DNA from: Homalodisca vitripennis
Lineage: Eukaryota > Arthropoda > Insecta > Hemiptera > Cicadellidae
DNA: 64,000 nucleotides
Assembly (NCBI RefSeq): GCF_021130785.1
Contig: NW_025777950.1
Coordinates: 1 to 64,000 of the forward strand
Reading direction: 5' to 3'
Shown here: one piece after another, positions 43,301 to 55,661 of the stretch
Position numbering within the stretch: position 1 is the stretch's first letter
Layout: each line of letters opens with the position of its first letter
Position numbers and translations under genes: made by a program
The notes under the pieces: model-generated
Databases searched by the model: none
The model's input: the letters and a program-made list of their open reading frames with translations, nothing else
What the model was told of the DNA's origin: nothing

Positions 43301-43514
43301 CCATCACTATTAACGATTATAAATAACATGTTTTATTAAAGAATTTTAAATTTTCCAAGCTGTTACTTATCATAATTTCAACGCATGGTATTTACTGGAA
43401 TATCGTGAGGAAAGCATTACAATAATATGATGATTTTAGTTAATGACATCCGAATTTTAAACTTTATATAATGAAATTTCCTGAATTTCAATCGATAACC
43501 TGCAATTTATTGCC
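40346..43514. other. AT-rich non-coding DNA
   Basis: Nothing recognisable was found. The gap at 38,943-39,888 is also empty. Confidence 0.55.
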
Positions 43515-43765
43515 ATCGTGTGACCAATCTACGATATGATTTTCACAGCGAATGCACACAACCGACCTTCATAAATTTAAATCAACTTGCTCTCCACAAG
43601 TGTATGCGCGTTGGCGAGTCAGTGCTCCGCCGGAACCTCTATTGTTCTCCACTTTACTCTGGTAAATGGATAAAAGTGAAGAAATTATCCTTTAGAGAGG
43701 ATACCTTTCACCCACTCATAATTATGAAATTCGTCCGTTTTTCTCATGTTAAATTAACCAGTAAA
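43515..43765 (+). repeat. Dispersed repeat D, copy 2 (inverted)
   Basis: This is the reverse complement of about 25,505-25,740. It carries an 85-codon frame (43,520-43,777) that partly parallels the minus-strand frame of copy 1, so the family may once have been coding. No domain is recognised. Confidence 0.7.
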
Positions 43766-46700
43766 AAAATATTTTGAGGGATATGCAGAATCAGTGAAAA
43801 TGGTGGAACGAAGTAAAGTATGAGTGAGTTTCAAATGACTAATTATCTTTATTAACAGCACTAAAGAACTCATACACTTTATTTAAATAAGTGTACGAGT
43901 CAATTAAATTAAAATTACTTAGGCAGCTAACTGGTTTGAGTTAAACACAGAAAAATATAAATATTGACTCCATTTACATATTAATATTTGAAAGTAAAAC
44001 TAAACAAAATAATATAATTTTATTCGTGAAATTAATTGATATAGTTGAGTATTTTGTTTAGTAAAATAATATATAAAACTATTTCAATTCAATACTTCTT
44101 AATAAAAGGAAACTATTACAAACTGAACAAAAGACCACAGATTACACAAAGTCATAACAACCAATTACTGACAACCGTTCCACCGTCTAATTGTAGTGAA
44201 GTAACGACCTCATGGAAGAAATATGGAGGAAAAGTAATGTTTTAAGCTACCCTTGCATGGAATTGAACGAAATGTAGAAACAGAAACATCAGGCCAAACG
44301 ACTGTGCCTATTACCATACAACGTCAGGATCAAAGGTTTCCTTTTTTCTTACTTTTAAATAAAACGCCACGGTAACACAGGAAATGCTGACATTGATTTC
44401 ATCGTCAGAGTTTCGCATACGCTAGTGTATGTGTGACGTGTTGTCCATACTCTTGGCTCCTGTCCAATGTAATCGCTTGGGTTCACTCTGCATTTGTAAC
44501 TTTATGTTGGCTGCACAGGTACCGTTTATATCCGCAAATTTTATGTTGCCGAAAAATTTTAGTTATTTATATATTATAGGTTATGATAGCTGAAGAAGAG
44601 GATAGTATAACCCTTGAAACGTGGTTCCTTTTTTATGATAAATATAATGATAGCAAATTTCCAAAATAGTGATATTCCTTCAAATTATCTATCATTCATT
44701 AAGGACATTTTAAACAGTACTCAAAACTGTGCGTCTTAGTTCCTGTCTTTAGCATTAGTGCAATCGTAAAATTTTATTTAATTTTACTAAAATTATAGTC
44801 CATGTTTCAATTTACTTATGTTCTAAGAAATAGATCCGATTGTTCGTCTTTAAATGCACGTCATGTAGTCAGAAATTAGAAGCTAGGCAATATGAAAGCA
44901 CCTTCAATAATGATTAGCAATAACATTGGCCTACTCTTAGTAAATATTAAAGTCTCTCCAGTACTGTTCACACACATCCAGATACTTAACATGTATTGTT
45001 ACTGGGATATTAGAGCAAACTGTTTCAAAACTTTAAATCCGACAAACTGTTACTTACACAGCGTTAATCCCTATTTATTCACTCTGCATGTAAATGGGCT
45101 ACTTTGTAATACAGCTGAGATCTTCTACAGTCACAGTTTTCCTCATTGCTAAGTCAGCCGATTTTCCCTCTCCCAATACATTTTATTCAGTAGGTAAACA
45201 ACTTTTTAAGTGTAAAAATCTTTTTGTGTGCATAAACAATCTTGTAATTCCGTTTTTTTTTACATTTTTATTTTAAATAGCAAATTAAAAACACCAAATT
45301 GTTTTATCAAGCAGTGTTGTGTTTTCCTCATAAAATAATAAATATTTTACTATGATATTTTGGATGCCATGGTAAAAAAGATAAATTGTTTATGTAAAAT
45401 ATTATTCAGTACTCGTCTTGAAAATCCTATTTCATGCATTGGTAGACATTTATAAGCTCGGCTTCTCCTTGCGTGTTTATGCAATCTCGCCCTGTAAAAG
45501 ACTTAGTCACTTTAAAGACTTGTGATGAGTTGTACTATTAATAATATAAATAAAAAATTTTTTAAAAAACCACGATATTTTAAAGTTTCGAAATTTGTAT
45601 GTCATAATGGTTTTTATTGCAAAACTCGATCACACAAAATGTACAACACAAATTTAGACTAAATGTGGCATGGCTATTGCTTAAATATTAGACATGCCAT
45701 CTTAACATTCTTTTCTGAAATAATTAGCATTAAAAAACTATTTATTTCAGGTTTTTGCACTTCCATGAAAAAAAACGCCATCTTCGAAGTGTTTCTGCAA
45801 ATAGTTATGGCAATAGTACTAACTATCTTTTACAATAGATGGCAGCCGTGACGAAATTAAACCATTTTGTTTCTTATTGATACTCAAAATTAATATCTTT
45901 TGATCACATATGTTTTTTTGATCACAAATTTACAGTAGCTAAAGGAAGAAAAAGGAGGAGCCGGACTGACTCAATAGATCTTTTGCTCTGTAACCATTAC
46001 AAACGGCATCACGATACAAAATCGTCTATGACAGAATTAATTTCGGGGGCAATGTGTCCAGTTTGCACTAAGTATAAATATATATGAAAGAACACATTAA
46101 AAAACATTTATATAATTTTTCCAATTCTGAACTAAGAAACTAAAGTGATGTAATGCAACTAGTTTACAAATATTTATACCTTTAAAGAATGTATTAACCA
46201 ATGGTACAAGCAAATACTTAGAGCTGAATTGCCAAAAAAATAGGTATGGATTTAGTTTTATTGAATTAATATAATCTTAAATATGTTTATTACAGCAACA
46301 CGGTTAAAAAGTAAATGGCAATTTATTTGCGTGAGAGTGTGTGCACGCATACTAAATTCAGAACCATTTAACGTGCAGTAAAAATATTAATCACAAATGT
46401 TGGGTTATTGAAGACAAAGACACACCAGGAAGGAAGCTAGGTTTCTAACTATATCCCTTTTACTGAAGTACATTGCAAGCACCAGAAATTAGCGCTTCTT
46501 TACAGAAAGCTGTCTTCTTAAGAAATACACATTTTTAACACTAGGAAAATTGTGCATATTTTTTGGAACCAGAAGTGCTCCTACCACGTGCAATACCTGA
46601 AATCTAAATCTGTCGCAATTTTATTTATTTTTCAACCCTCTTACCGGTAAACGCTGAACCTATATAAGTTATATCCGCACTTGTATATTTTCGTTTTTAA

Positions 46701-47817
46701 ACAATCAGGAGGACTCCACATCAAGTGCTTTTGCAAAAATGACTACAGATTTTGGCTTTCTTATTCCTCTCAACTGGCCTTAAATATGTCAAAGTCGCTT
46801 TTAAAACATTAGTAGGTATTCTATCTACTATTATCAGAATTGCATCTACTACATTGCATCTACTAATTATCTACATATTGCAGAGAAATCAAATTAATTT
46901 CAATAGTACTTACAGAGCTGGTTTCATCTCATTCCTCAGGGATTCAAAATATATTTCTTTATAGTTAAATTAATTTATTTGAAAAAATATCAGGACATTA
47001 AAATGTTTTGTAGTCCCTTGTAAAGGATGGAAATCACAGATCATAGGAGGTTATGACATATATATTAAAAAGAATATATCCATGATGTCACAGCTGTTTC
47101 ATACTTAAATCAAGTTTTAAATCTCAACGAATTGCTAGGCAGCATTATTACATCATAAATTATTTGTGAAGATTATTTAGTGAATCTCGGCGCTTGCAAT
47201 TTCAGCACCAGCTTTGGGTAGGTTTAATCTAAAGTACAGATATAATCTCCAAAGCACCATTCGTTCTCACCGTCTCATTCTCAGGTTATTCTTTATTATT
47301 GGCACAATAGTTTATTCTCTAACAATGAAGTTAAGATAATCTTGGGTTATCAAATATTTTAAAATAAAATATGTAACTATTGTCTTAGCCGTTTATTCTT
47401 TAAATGGAAATGCTTAGAAGGTCAAGTTCTATTAAAAGTAAACGATTATAATAAGGTTTTATAATATAGATGAAATAGCTTTGTACAAAGAATTTAACTA
47501 AATTTAACTAAATTTGGAGTACAAATCCGAATCTAAACTAAAATTTTAGATATATTATAACAGTGATAATACTTATATATTTGATATATGGCTTCCCTCT
47601 AAATATAAAGGTGTTTAGTTTGACATTTTTGGGATTTATAAAGTTTGTAACAATTTTGGAGGATTTTGAGGCAGAGATCCAAAAAGTTGATAGTAAAATA
47701 ATATTTTTTTTGAAAATATATCCAGTAACAAAGAAATACATTATATGCAAGTTTATATGAAATTTGGATTAATATTTTCTACAAATATTTTCACCTGCTG
47801 TTGAAGGATAGTGGTAT
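43766..47817. other. AT-rich non-coding DNA
   Basis: Nothing recognisable was found. A GAAGAAGAGGATAGTATAAC..TTGAAACGTGG segment at 44,592-44,625 has the general form of an insect interspersed-repeat end but was not matched to another copy with confidence. Confidence 0.5.
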
Positions 47818-47890
47818 TATGCTGAAGTCCTAAAGTTTGTGTCTGTAAACATTCCTTAACGTGCATGTTTGAGATATCTTACACGTGTTC
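47818..47890 (+). repeat. Dispersed repeat G, copy 2 (inverted)
   Basis: This is the reverse complement of 18,340-18,415, sharing GTAAACATTCCTTAACGTGC exactly. Confidence 0.7.
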
Positions 47891-50800
47891 TTACTCAGCA
47901 AATACTTATAAGGTAAACTATACATTACTTATTACAATTATTTAGTGGCATGGAATAAATAACCACATAGCTAAAACAGTTAAGAAGTATTTTAATAAAT
48001 AATTAATAATCTAGATACATAAGTATGAGAAACAACTGCACGTACCTATCAATGAGTGGGCTAAGAATACATTTGAATTTGAATTGTATATCAGACACGA
48101 CAGTAAAATTTATTTAAACAAATATTTCCGTAATATTTAGGCATCTTAAAATAATCAATACGTAACCGTATTTCGCTTTGTTACAAATTGTTTAATCTGT
48201 CTAATAAACACTATAATTGTTATTAACATTAATTAGTATCAAACACCAACTCCTTGTATTTTCTCTTAAATAAAAATATTACTTTAAATAATTATCAAAA
48301 TCTGAAATTTAAATGGTTTTCAATATTTATAAATCCATAATTCATTAAATTATAAAACATGTTAACAAAATCTAAACATCTCTACTTTTCTACCATATAA
48401 TTAATTACACACTTTATTGTGTTCGGTTTGTTTAGAAATTTATTTATTCGCCGATTTTATCGTTGCTGTAATGAGTGCATATAAGACCAATATACAAATT
48501 ATGAATTTAACTCAGCCAAACCACATAGCCTACACCATCATCAAAATCAATGTTGGTTACATGAAGTTAATAACAAATCTACCCTGTCTTATTTACCAAT
48601 TAAAAATTGGTTTCTTTCTTCCACTAATCAGCAGTACTAGTTTGCTAAATTACTTAAAACCTTAATCACTAAAGAGTCATTGGTATAAATACATCATATT
48701 CACAGTATTAAAAATAATGAGATTTTAAGGTTTCAGTTAAAAACAATTTGTAATTTTAACTTTGCCCTCTGGGTTGACTAAAATTTAAATTAAAACTTTG
48801 CTAAACTGTTTATTGAAATGGAAAATTGCAAACCACAGACGCATCAGCTGCAGAGAATGTTATAAGAACTATGTTGCACCAGACCTGGAATAATTTTATC
48901 AACTCTCCCTGTTTCAAACTAGACTCTACAAACGGGAAATTTTTCTTTCCACCTCAGTGGACGTTGAGTAACACTGCACTTGCTTTCTATTAATACAGTT
49001 TCCTCTATGTTAGCTCTCATGGAGTTTTTTTGATAAATTCTGGGTTTCATATTATACAACTATAATAATAAATCGAAATACAGCACAAAATCAAAATATT
49101 TTTTACTATTAACTTGAAGTTAATGCTAAACTGTTATTAAATTATTATTAAAAGTAATCTTGATTATAACATTTGTTAGAATGTTATTCTGAAACATCTT
49201 TGCCTTAATTAAAATCAGTTTTTTTTATGAACAAAGTAAGCCCATTACAATACCAGGTTGTATAACACCTGAAATTAAAGTCTCAATATACATTTTAGTT
49301 ACTGGGAATATATAACTAATATTTTCCTTACGTATAAATAAGTTACAACTAAGTAATATTTATATTGAGAATAACGTAATAAGGTATAATCACAATTTTT
49401 AAGTAAATTTATCAACAACTAAGCACAGTTTATTAAAATTTCCGAAACATTAAAATATATGGTTATGTCTCACCGAGATGTAACTGCGTGAGCTGTTAGG
49501 CAATTATGGAATCCGACACATTTTTCAATATTGTCATAAAAAATTACGTGGTTTTGAACGTATGAACGTAATCTAACGAGATAGAATATTTCCATATAGT
49601 TGGTTTTGTAATTGTCATTAGTAATTAGTATGCTGTATAAGCACTTTCATTGTTGTACTGGTGGAATAAGTTTTAAAAAATTTATACCAAATTACTTTTT
49701 TTTTAACATACAATATCATTATAAATTGTACAAAACTTAGACGTATCCTCTTCTTTTCATTTATAACTTAGAAAGATTTACAAAACCCACAGAATGTCTA
49801 CTTTTTTTACTAGTATATCTGCACTTATGTTGCCAGTTTTAATGCTAATTACTTTTGGTTGTTAATGACGATATATAGGAGAGTACTATCTAGATTTAAT
49901 TTCAAATTAAAACCTACTTTATTAATCAACAGGTCTTTAAAACTTCAAAGTTAAAATTGACACTCAATAAAATAATCTTAATATAGTTATGAACAGGTAT
50001 ATTTAATGAAAAATAGCATACAGGACTACAGGTTTTTAAAAGATTCTTAAGAAAGGGGTTTTTGTTTTAAATAAAATAAACGAAATTGACGTTAACTTGT
50101 TAATTCAAGATTGAAATGTAACTAAAAATTAAACTTCCTTAAAACATTAAATTAAAATAAAAATATACTGTTTCTCTATTGTACGCAACTATATATAAAA
50201 CTAAGTTAAAACTTTTCTAACAACTTTTTGAACCACGTATGTCGCTTCATTATACTGTTCGCACAGGTTCAAAGTAAAAACTGTAACTAAACTATATATT
50301 AATGAAGTATTATTAGAGTATTATTAATTTTGATGTGCCTTGAAAAAATGTACCTATTATCAAATTTTACTCAGCTCGTAATGTTAAAAGTGGTTTATAT
50401 TATTGCAATTGCTTTCATCCAACTTGAAAACTCTACGACTATTATATTTTATATAATCTTGGAACTGCAAAAGTTGATTAAAGGTAATTTTTAATTTATA
50501 TACGTTACATATTGAATATATCTGCATAAAACATCATCATAATTTTCAGGTAAATCAGTGACAAACCATATTATTTTAAAATAGGTCTATTTTCAATTGA
50601 GAGGAAAGGCGAGTGTATATTTATTCAACCATACGCAATTGTTTGGCGCATCGCAATTATACATGGTTGTTTTATTTCCGTACAAGTATATTATTTTCTA
50701 TTACTTACAAATATAGCAAACGTTAATAGTATACGTTCTGTTTGGTGTATGATATATCTTTCTTTCTTTTTTATTTTCACATTTTCATTCGTTACAAACT

Positions 50801-50949
50801 TTGGGGTTCTTATCTATTACTAATAACGAAGAATATAAGTATACAATAGTTAACCTAAACTATTTCCTGACAAAATAGTTACAAGAAAGGAAAATAATTT
50901 GAATTAAATTTTACAATGGAATAAGTTTAATTAGATACGGTTACAAAAA
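47891..50949. other. AT-rich non-coding DNA
   Basis: Repeat H copy 2 lies at 48,526-48,606 in the same orientation as 18,735-18,800. Nothing else was found. Confidence 0.5.
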
Positions 50950-51479
50950 TTTAATAGATCAACATTGAATCCAAACAGTTAAATTGAATGAAGAGAATCT
51001 CAACCATTTAAAAACTTTGAGATATAATAAAGGGCTTGGGTGCAAAAGCCAAGATGTCAAGGTGCGTTTAAAAGATGACAGGGAGTTAATCACCCTAATT
51101 TCCGTTGGGAACCTATTGAAAAAACGTAACCCAGCATACAATAAACTCTCTCAAAGGTTCATGTTCGCTGTATAGGAAAACTCAGCATGGATCCCTGTCA
51201 ATACTTATTGAAGCCATAAAACTTATCAGTTTTATTCAATGTCAAAGTATTTTTGAATGTCAATACTACAACGTCCTGGATGGTAAATGAAAAACAAGGT
51301 AAGAATATTGATTTCCCGAAAAAATATCTTGGAAAGATGTCTAGGACCTAAACAAAAATCACTTTGGACTTCAGAATCTTTTTTGGTACTTGACTAATTT
51401 TTCCAGTATATTAGAGAACCCCTTTATCGCGACCCCATAACGGAGTATGCTCTCACAGTAATATCGGTATACATCAAGA

Positions 51480-52660
51480 AGAACCTATCTGTTTAAAATT
51501 CTTATAGACAAAATTTTTGAATTGGTGCTAAACAAAAGGTTCGGTATATGAAGTCGCCAAGAAATAGATCGTTCAAGCCAAATACCCAAGAACTTTATGG
51601 AGGCAGAAAACGGTAAGTTTAAAATATTCGGGTCATGTGAATTGCCTCTGTTTAGTATAAAATGCAAATAAGTGGTTTTTTTCAATATTGAGCAGGAGTC
51701 CATTATGTTCAAACCATTTGAAGGTGGACAATAGGAACTATGCCTTTATTTTAGCCTTAAGATCGTTGCAGTCTTTTCCAGAAACCACGACTCATTCAGA
51801 AATCAGCGAACACATTTAGATTATAACTTCACATATAACACTCATGACATGAATGTAGTTAATGTACAATATGAATAATAAAGGAAAGATTATGCAGCCC
51901 TGAGAAAGTCCGAGTTCCTCTGATTTGTAATTGGACGAAAATAAGCCGGATGAGTTATTTATCTAAAGAATTTGTTGTCTTCCAGATGAAAAATATCGAA
52001 GGCAATCTAGTGCAATTCCTCTTACCTCATAATGTGAAAGTTTATTTAACAGTGAGGTATGGTTAACACAATCGAAGTCCCGGGTCAAGTCGCAGAATAG
52101 ACCCAAAGCCTTATTCGATCCATTCAGGAATCGCAATAAATGAATTGAAAAATCACAAAGGGCCCTAGTTTAGTGCTCCATTTAAGACGTGTTTATGATA
52201 CTATTAAGTTTCTCTTAGTAAATTTAAAACCAAATACAACTATTTGTACGGTCATGCCCCTATTATTATGAAAAACTTATAGAAAGTACTGGTGAGAATA
52301 TAATAAAAATGTTAATTACCTTACCAATCCTTGCTTAAAATCATTGACGACTTTGAAGACTAAATGTTTGATTTATTTCCGCAATCTGGCTTAAAATTGT
52401 GTTTCGCCATCGAAAACCGATCTCGTGAATACAACATATCAACACCTCGAAGCAAGGGTTGTTAGGGTAAGATACTTTTCTATCATACTATTAAAACATC
52501 TCGCAGGCTAATAAGCATGATCATACCTGGGAAGGAGAGCCAGTTTTTATTCCAGTGAGACAAGGGAACATTTGGTGATTGTCAAGGTTTTCTCCAAGAT
52601 TTTTTCAAATGTTGAGTGACTTCCTAGGAACGTAAAAGATGCGATTTTAAACGGCTTCAA
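51480..52660 (-). pseudogene. LINE reverse transcriptase pseudogene
   Basis: The frame from about 52,145 to 51,825 is the best-preserved part. RT motif A (L-F-C-D-L-T-R-D-F-D-C-V-N-H) lies near 52,100-52,055, and the following Y-F-S-S-G-R-Q-Q is also recognisable. Motif B (G-L-S-Q-G-C-I-I-F-P-L-L-F-I-L-Y-I-N) lies near 51,911-51,855. The catalytic F-A-D-D box is damaged: F-A-D is followed by F and a stop (51,810-51,800). The thumb piece K-F-L-G-I-W-L-E-R-S-I-S-W-R lies inside 51,712-51,485. Several frameshifts and stops make the enzyme non-functional. The family (Jockey/CR1-like RT) follows from established RT motifs; the exact clade cannot be told by eye. Confidence 0.9.
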
Positions 52661-53094
52661 AGTGCATTGAATTATTGATCAAGTTTTCTGTAATAGCTCA
52701 TATCGGTTACAACAAGAATAATGTAGGTAATAAGCATGTTTAGTTAATTCCTATCAGTATTTTATTTCATGCAAGTCCATAGGAACGTTTGGGAAATAAA
52801 CAAACGTATAATATAATCAATATTACATATTTTATTGGCCTAGTAAAAAACTATTAATAGAATAATGTACAAAAATTTCAATATTTCAAGATTATATTTT
52901 TTAGCCCTCCTATTTCGGAGGATAGCCAATATAGTATATATCAGATTTCCGAAAGGTTATAAATTCAGTCATATTTGCTTTACTGTTCTTATTATCCCCT
53001 TGATATTGATATTCAGGCATGAGATTGAACTGAAATTTTAGAATCTAATTCTCTATCTGAATCATAGAGTGATTCTTGTCAATGCCACTCTGAT

Positions 53095-53545
53095 CCCGGA
53101 TTGCTACACTTTTGTTTTATTGTCCTAATGAGGGAAGGTTTTTCTCTAGCGTCGTGTTAAATAGGGCGGGCCGATTGACCGGAAACGAGACATACCCTTG
53201 GGCGTCTCCCAAACCGCAGCGTGTGAGGCGGGCCCTACCTTAGTTCCCTGAGACCCGCTGTTCTTCGTTCGCACAAAATTTGGGCTTTTACGCTGCAAAA
53301 GGAGCCCCACACCCCTGTCTACTCTACACTTCCTGACCAGAGACCGAAGTGGCTGGCTACTCAACCAGTAGATGACTTACGCCTCACCGCTCACATCAGC
53401 TCTCACCTAGAGCGGTCGACCGAGACTAAGAGAAATGGGACAGAAAGATAAAAATGTTGAAGTAATGACATACTCAGCTCGGGTAATCCCGTGATCGCCG
53501 CCCACGTACTAATAAAGATAATGAGCCCTGAGGGATAGGTAACAT
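53095..53545 (-). other. GC-rich leader of the LINE (probable 5' UTR)
   Basis: This 450-bp island is strikingly GC-rich compared with everything around it. It contains open but unrecognised frames (for example minus 53,364-53,146, with no known motif). Its position upstream of the RT and its composition fit an internal promoter or 5' UTR of a non-LTR element. A separate unrelated insertion cannot be excluded. Confidence 0.5.
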
Positions 53546-53582
53546 TTAACTTTATATGTAAAATAAGATACTATTAAAATCA

Positions 53583-54111
53583 AAAGGAATTAATTATTCG
53601 GTAAGGTTTTGTTGAGACATTTCAATGTAAAATGTTAAAATTTAAATCGTTGACATTACTTATTAGAAGAGTAAACATTAAATCACATTTTTCCGTAATT
53701 AATAGTGCAAACAAATGTAATTATAATTGTTAAATGTTTAGTCATTTCATTTTTTTAATTGAAAAAAACGCACAATCTATTAGCATTACAAAAGCTATAA
53801 TATTGTACTTATGAATAAAAGTTTGTGATATAATTCATAAGTAAACTATTTAATTATAACATGTCGTGGACATCCCGAAAAAATTTTAAACATATCATGT
53901 TTTCTTAAAATTGTGCGTGGTAAAAATCGGAATAAAAAGAAAAATGAAGTCCACAAAAATGTTATTGCTAAACAAAAGTAAACATAAATTTAAAAAATAT
54001 ATTCACATGTATTTGTAATTATGTATATTGAGTAGACAATGCTTGTACTTTTATGTGACAATCAATTAGACTACCTGCAATATATTATGTTCTGGTTTTA
54101 ATATAAGGTAT
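53583..54111. repeat. Flank of the viral element, second copy of 1-649
   Basis: It is homologous, in direct orientation, to 1-649. Agreement stops at GGTAT (54,107-54,111). Beyond it this copy runs into GAGTAGATAG, while the left copy continues with TAATTCACAC. It is shorter than the left copy because it lacks the scattered extra bases. It is non-coding. Confidence 0.85.
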
Positions 54112-54469
54112 GAGTAGATAGTAATATGGGGTTCCTGGCGCACTTTCGGAGCCAACCGAAAAGCAATGTAAAATACTGTTCAAATGTACCAATAAAGGAA
54201 GCTGAGAAATAACACAGCAAATCTCAATGAAAAATTAACCGAATCTACAGTCGTTCGTCTCCAAAAGCGATCGGTACATTACTCTGTGGGAATGGAAAAA
54301 ATTAACCAAATCTGAGCTTCTACTTTCTTAAGCTGTGCTTTGTAAAATGTTGTCAAATCTGCTACGAATAAAGGATTTATCTTAAATAAAATTTAATCAA
54401 TTTAAAACATTTTTACTAAAAAACATACTTTAATAAAAAACTTTTCTACTAAATAGTCACCAAACAAAC
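54112..54469. other. Left terminal non-coding region of the viral element
   Basis: No gene is present. It contains a less AT-rich start (GGGGTTCCTGGCGCACTTTC at 54,128-54,147) and two close direct repeats, AAAATTAACCGAATCT (about 54,231) and AAAATTAACCAAATCT (about 54,297). This is the place where a terminal inverted repeat and replication origin would be expected in a Polinton. That is inference from position only. Confidence 0.5.
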
Positions 54470-54725
54470 ATGAACTCACCAAAGTCTCTACAATTTCTAG
54501 CATTAATAAAACAGTGTGTGCAACAAAGATGAATTCAGTGAATTGCCGGTTTATTCTCAACAACAGTTGATACCGTCTTTAAATGAAACAGAATTAAAAG
54601 AACTTGTAGAGTCTTTTGCAGAAAGAACGAAAACTGCACACGTGTACACACAAAAAACGAAAAAAATAAGGGATTACATATTTAATATAATTACGAAAGA
54701 TATTGAAAAGAAAGTAAAAAAATAA
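54470..54725 (+). CDS. Small hypothetical protein of the viral element (frameshifted)
   Basis: An ATG at 54,470 opens a frame that runs into a stop at about 54,530. From about 54,516 another frame continues without a stop to 54,725, giving a combined length of about 85 residues. The break lies in the GTGTGTG tract. The protein is hydrophilic and alpha-helical, rich in Gln, Glu and Lys, and ends in a Lys-rich tail (K-D-I-E-K-K-V-K-K). No family is recognised. It is the leftmost gene, on the plus strand and pointing inwards, and it lacks the TAAATG start motif shared by other genes of the element. Confidence 0.5.
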
Positions 54726-54756
54726 ACAAACAGAGAGTTTTCATCGTTTTTTTTAT

Positions 54757-55103
54757 GACATTTTTCCCATATTATACGTCCCTTTCAAGATAATCAAGAC
54801 TTAATTGATGAATTTCTTAGGAATTTTTGTAAGTATCAAGATTTATCAACACAATTCATTAAAGAGCATTATAGAATTTTTCTTATAGAATATAGCCACA
54901 TTTTGTGTGAAACAAAAGGTATTACTGTAGATAATATTCCATGTGATTCCTATGAAGAAAGACACCAAACTATGGTTATCAAAACAGTAACTATGACGTG
55001 GGGAGGGACTGCAAGTTTTAGAGTTAAGACTTTATTCTACAAAGTTAATTGTTATAATTTCTTTATCTTTTATAGTCTTCTTTCCAGTAACAATCAAGTG
55101 TAA
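54757..55103 (+). CDS. Hypothetical protein with a YQxLSxxFI motif (frameshifted)
   Basis: An ATG at 54,757 is followed after about eight codons by a shift into the frame that is open from about 54,757 to 55,103. The protein contains K-Y-Q-D-L-S-T-Q-F-I-K-E-H, a helix-turn-helix-like unit that also occurs in the minus-strand gene at 58,637-59,037 (K-Y-Q-T-L-S-S-E-F-I-Q-E-N). From memory, such xYQxLSxxFI units are repeated in some proteins of large DNA viruses. The last 30 or so codons overlap the 3' end of the minus-strand gene at 55,032-55,340 and are probably not translated as shown, so the true end is likely near 55,000. Function unknown. Confidence 0.5.
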
Positions 55104-55340
55104 TTTTTCATTTTTGTTTAATTCTTTAATCTTTTTCTCATCCAAAAACAGTCAAAAATCTGTTCGGTAAGTGTACTTTACAATCTTCCAACTCGGCAAT
55201 TATTGTAAACCCGAATTTTATCTTTCATTTTCTCCAAATTCAAGATTCTATGTTTCTTCCTTTCTTCCAATTCATTTAACTTCTTATACTCTTTGAATTT
55301 TACATTCTCCAATATCATTTAACTCCTTCAAGAACTCCAT
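55032..55340 (-). CDS. Small charged protein with an LPNRF motif (frameshifted)
   Basis: It starts at the ATG complement 55,340-55,338 inside a TATTTAAATGGAG start motif. The coding frame changes about three times (near 55,285, 55,200 and 55,150), and the last frame ends at 55,032. Recognisable pieces are E-L-E-D-C-K-V-H-L-P-N-R-F in the middle and L-I-V-T-G-K-K near the end. Together they span about 100 residues and suggest a small beta-rich domain. From memory, short proteins with an acidic strand followed by LPxRF recur in arthropod Polinton-like elements; a nucleic-acid-binding role is only a guess. It converges on the plus-strand gene ending near 55,000-55,103. Confidence 0.55.
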
Positions 55341-55431
55341 TTAAATAGAAAAAATTTAAAGACGGAAAAAATGAAATTCGCTAACCTTCACTCGAGAAGT
55401 CGGGGAGAATGTGAGTAAAACCGCATTCTTT

Positions 55432-55554
55432 TCAAGAGGTTCTTCGTTTAATTTCTCCCAAATGTACTATAAAATCATCGAGGATTTCTGGTTCAAAATC
55501 ATAAAACAAATTCAAACATCCAGATAATGAAAAAATACAGTAATATCTTTTCAT
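55432..55554 (-). CDS. Small hypothetical ORF (40 codons)
   Basis: An intact short frame from ATG (55,554) to TGA (55,432) encodes a hydrophobic N-terminus and an acidic middle (F-E-P-E-I-L-D-D-F-I). It lies between the zinc-ribbon gene and the LPNRF gene on the same strand. It lacks a TAAATG motif, so it may be the C-terminal part of a frameshifted neighbour or a chance frame. No family is recognised. Confidence 0.3.
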   Translation of the reverse strand: MKRYYCIFSLSGCLNLFYDFEPEILDDFIVHLGEIKRRTS

Positions 55555-55661
55555 AATAAACGTGTGTATCGATACCTACAAACCTAATGTATTCTTTGAA
55601 AAGAAAATAATTTTTGTCAATATGGTTCCAAGAGATAAGTAAAAATTTTTATTCTGTTTTT

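Larger units (their letters stand above)
50950..53545 (-). mobile_element. Decayed Jockey-like non-LTR retrotransposon (LINE)
   Basis: Read on the minus strand the element has three parts. A GC-rich leader lies at about 53,545-53,095 and would be the 5' UTR or internal promoter. A reverse transcriptase lies at about 52,640-51,480. A C-terminal region lies at 51,141-50,959 and reads F-N-R-F-P-T-E-I-R-V-I-N-S-L-S-S-F-K, the typical LINE ending. Its 2.6 kb is much shorter than a complete LINE, and no endonuclease domain is recognised, so it is internally deleted. Right after its 5' boundary, at 53,583, the sequence shared with the window's left end begins. It is part of the host repeat load and is not related to the viral element. 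Confidence 0.85.

Noticed and set aside
53146..53364. 72-codon frame in the GC-rich island as a gene
   Set aside because: The GC-rich composition keeps several frames open; the position fits a LINE 5' UTR and no domain is seen.
54903..55103. 66-codon plus-strand frame as a separate gene
   Set aside because: It is the C-terminal part of the frame that runs from about 54,757, and its end overlaps the minus-strand gene.
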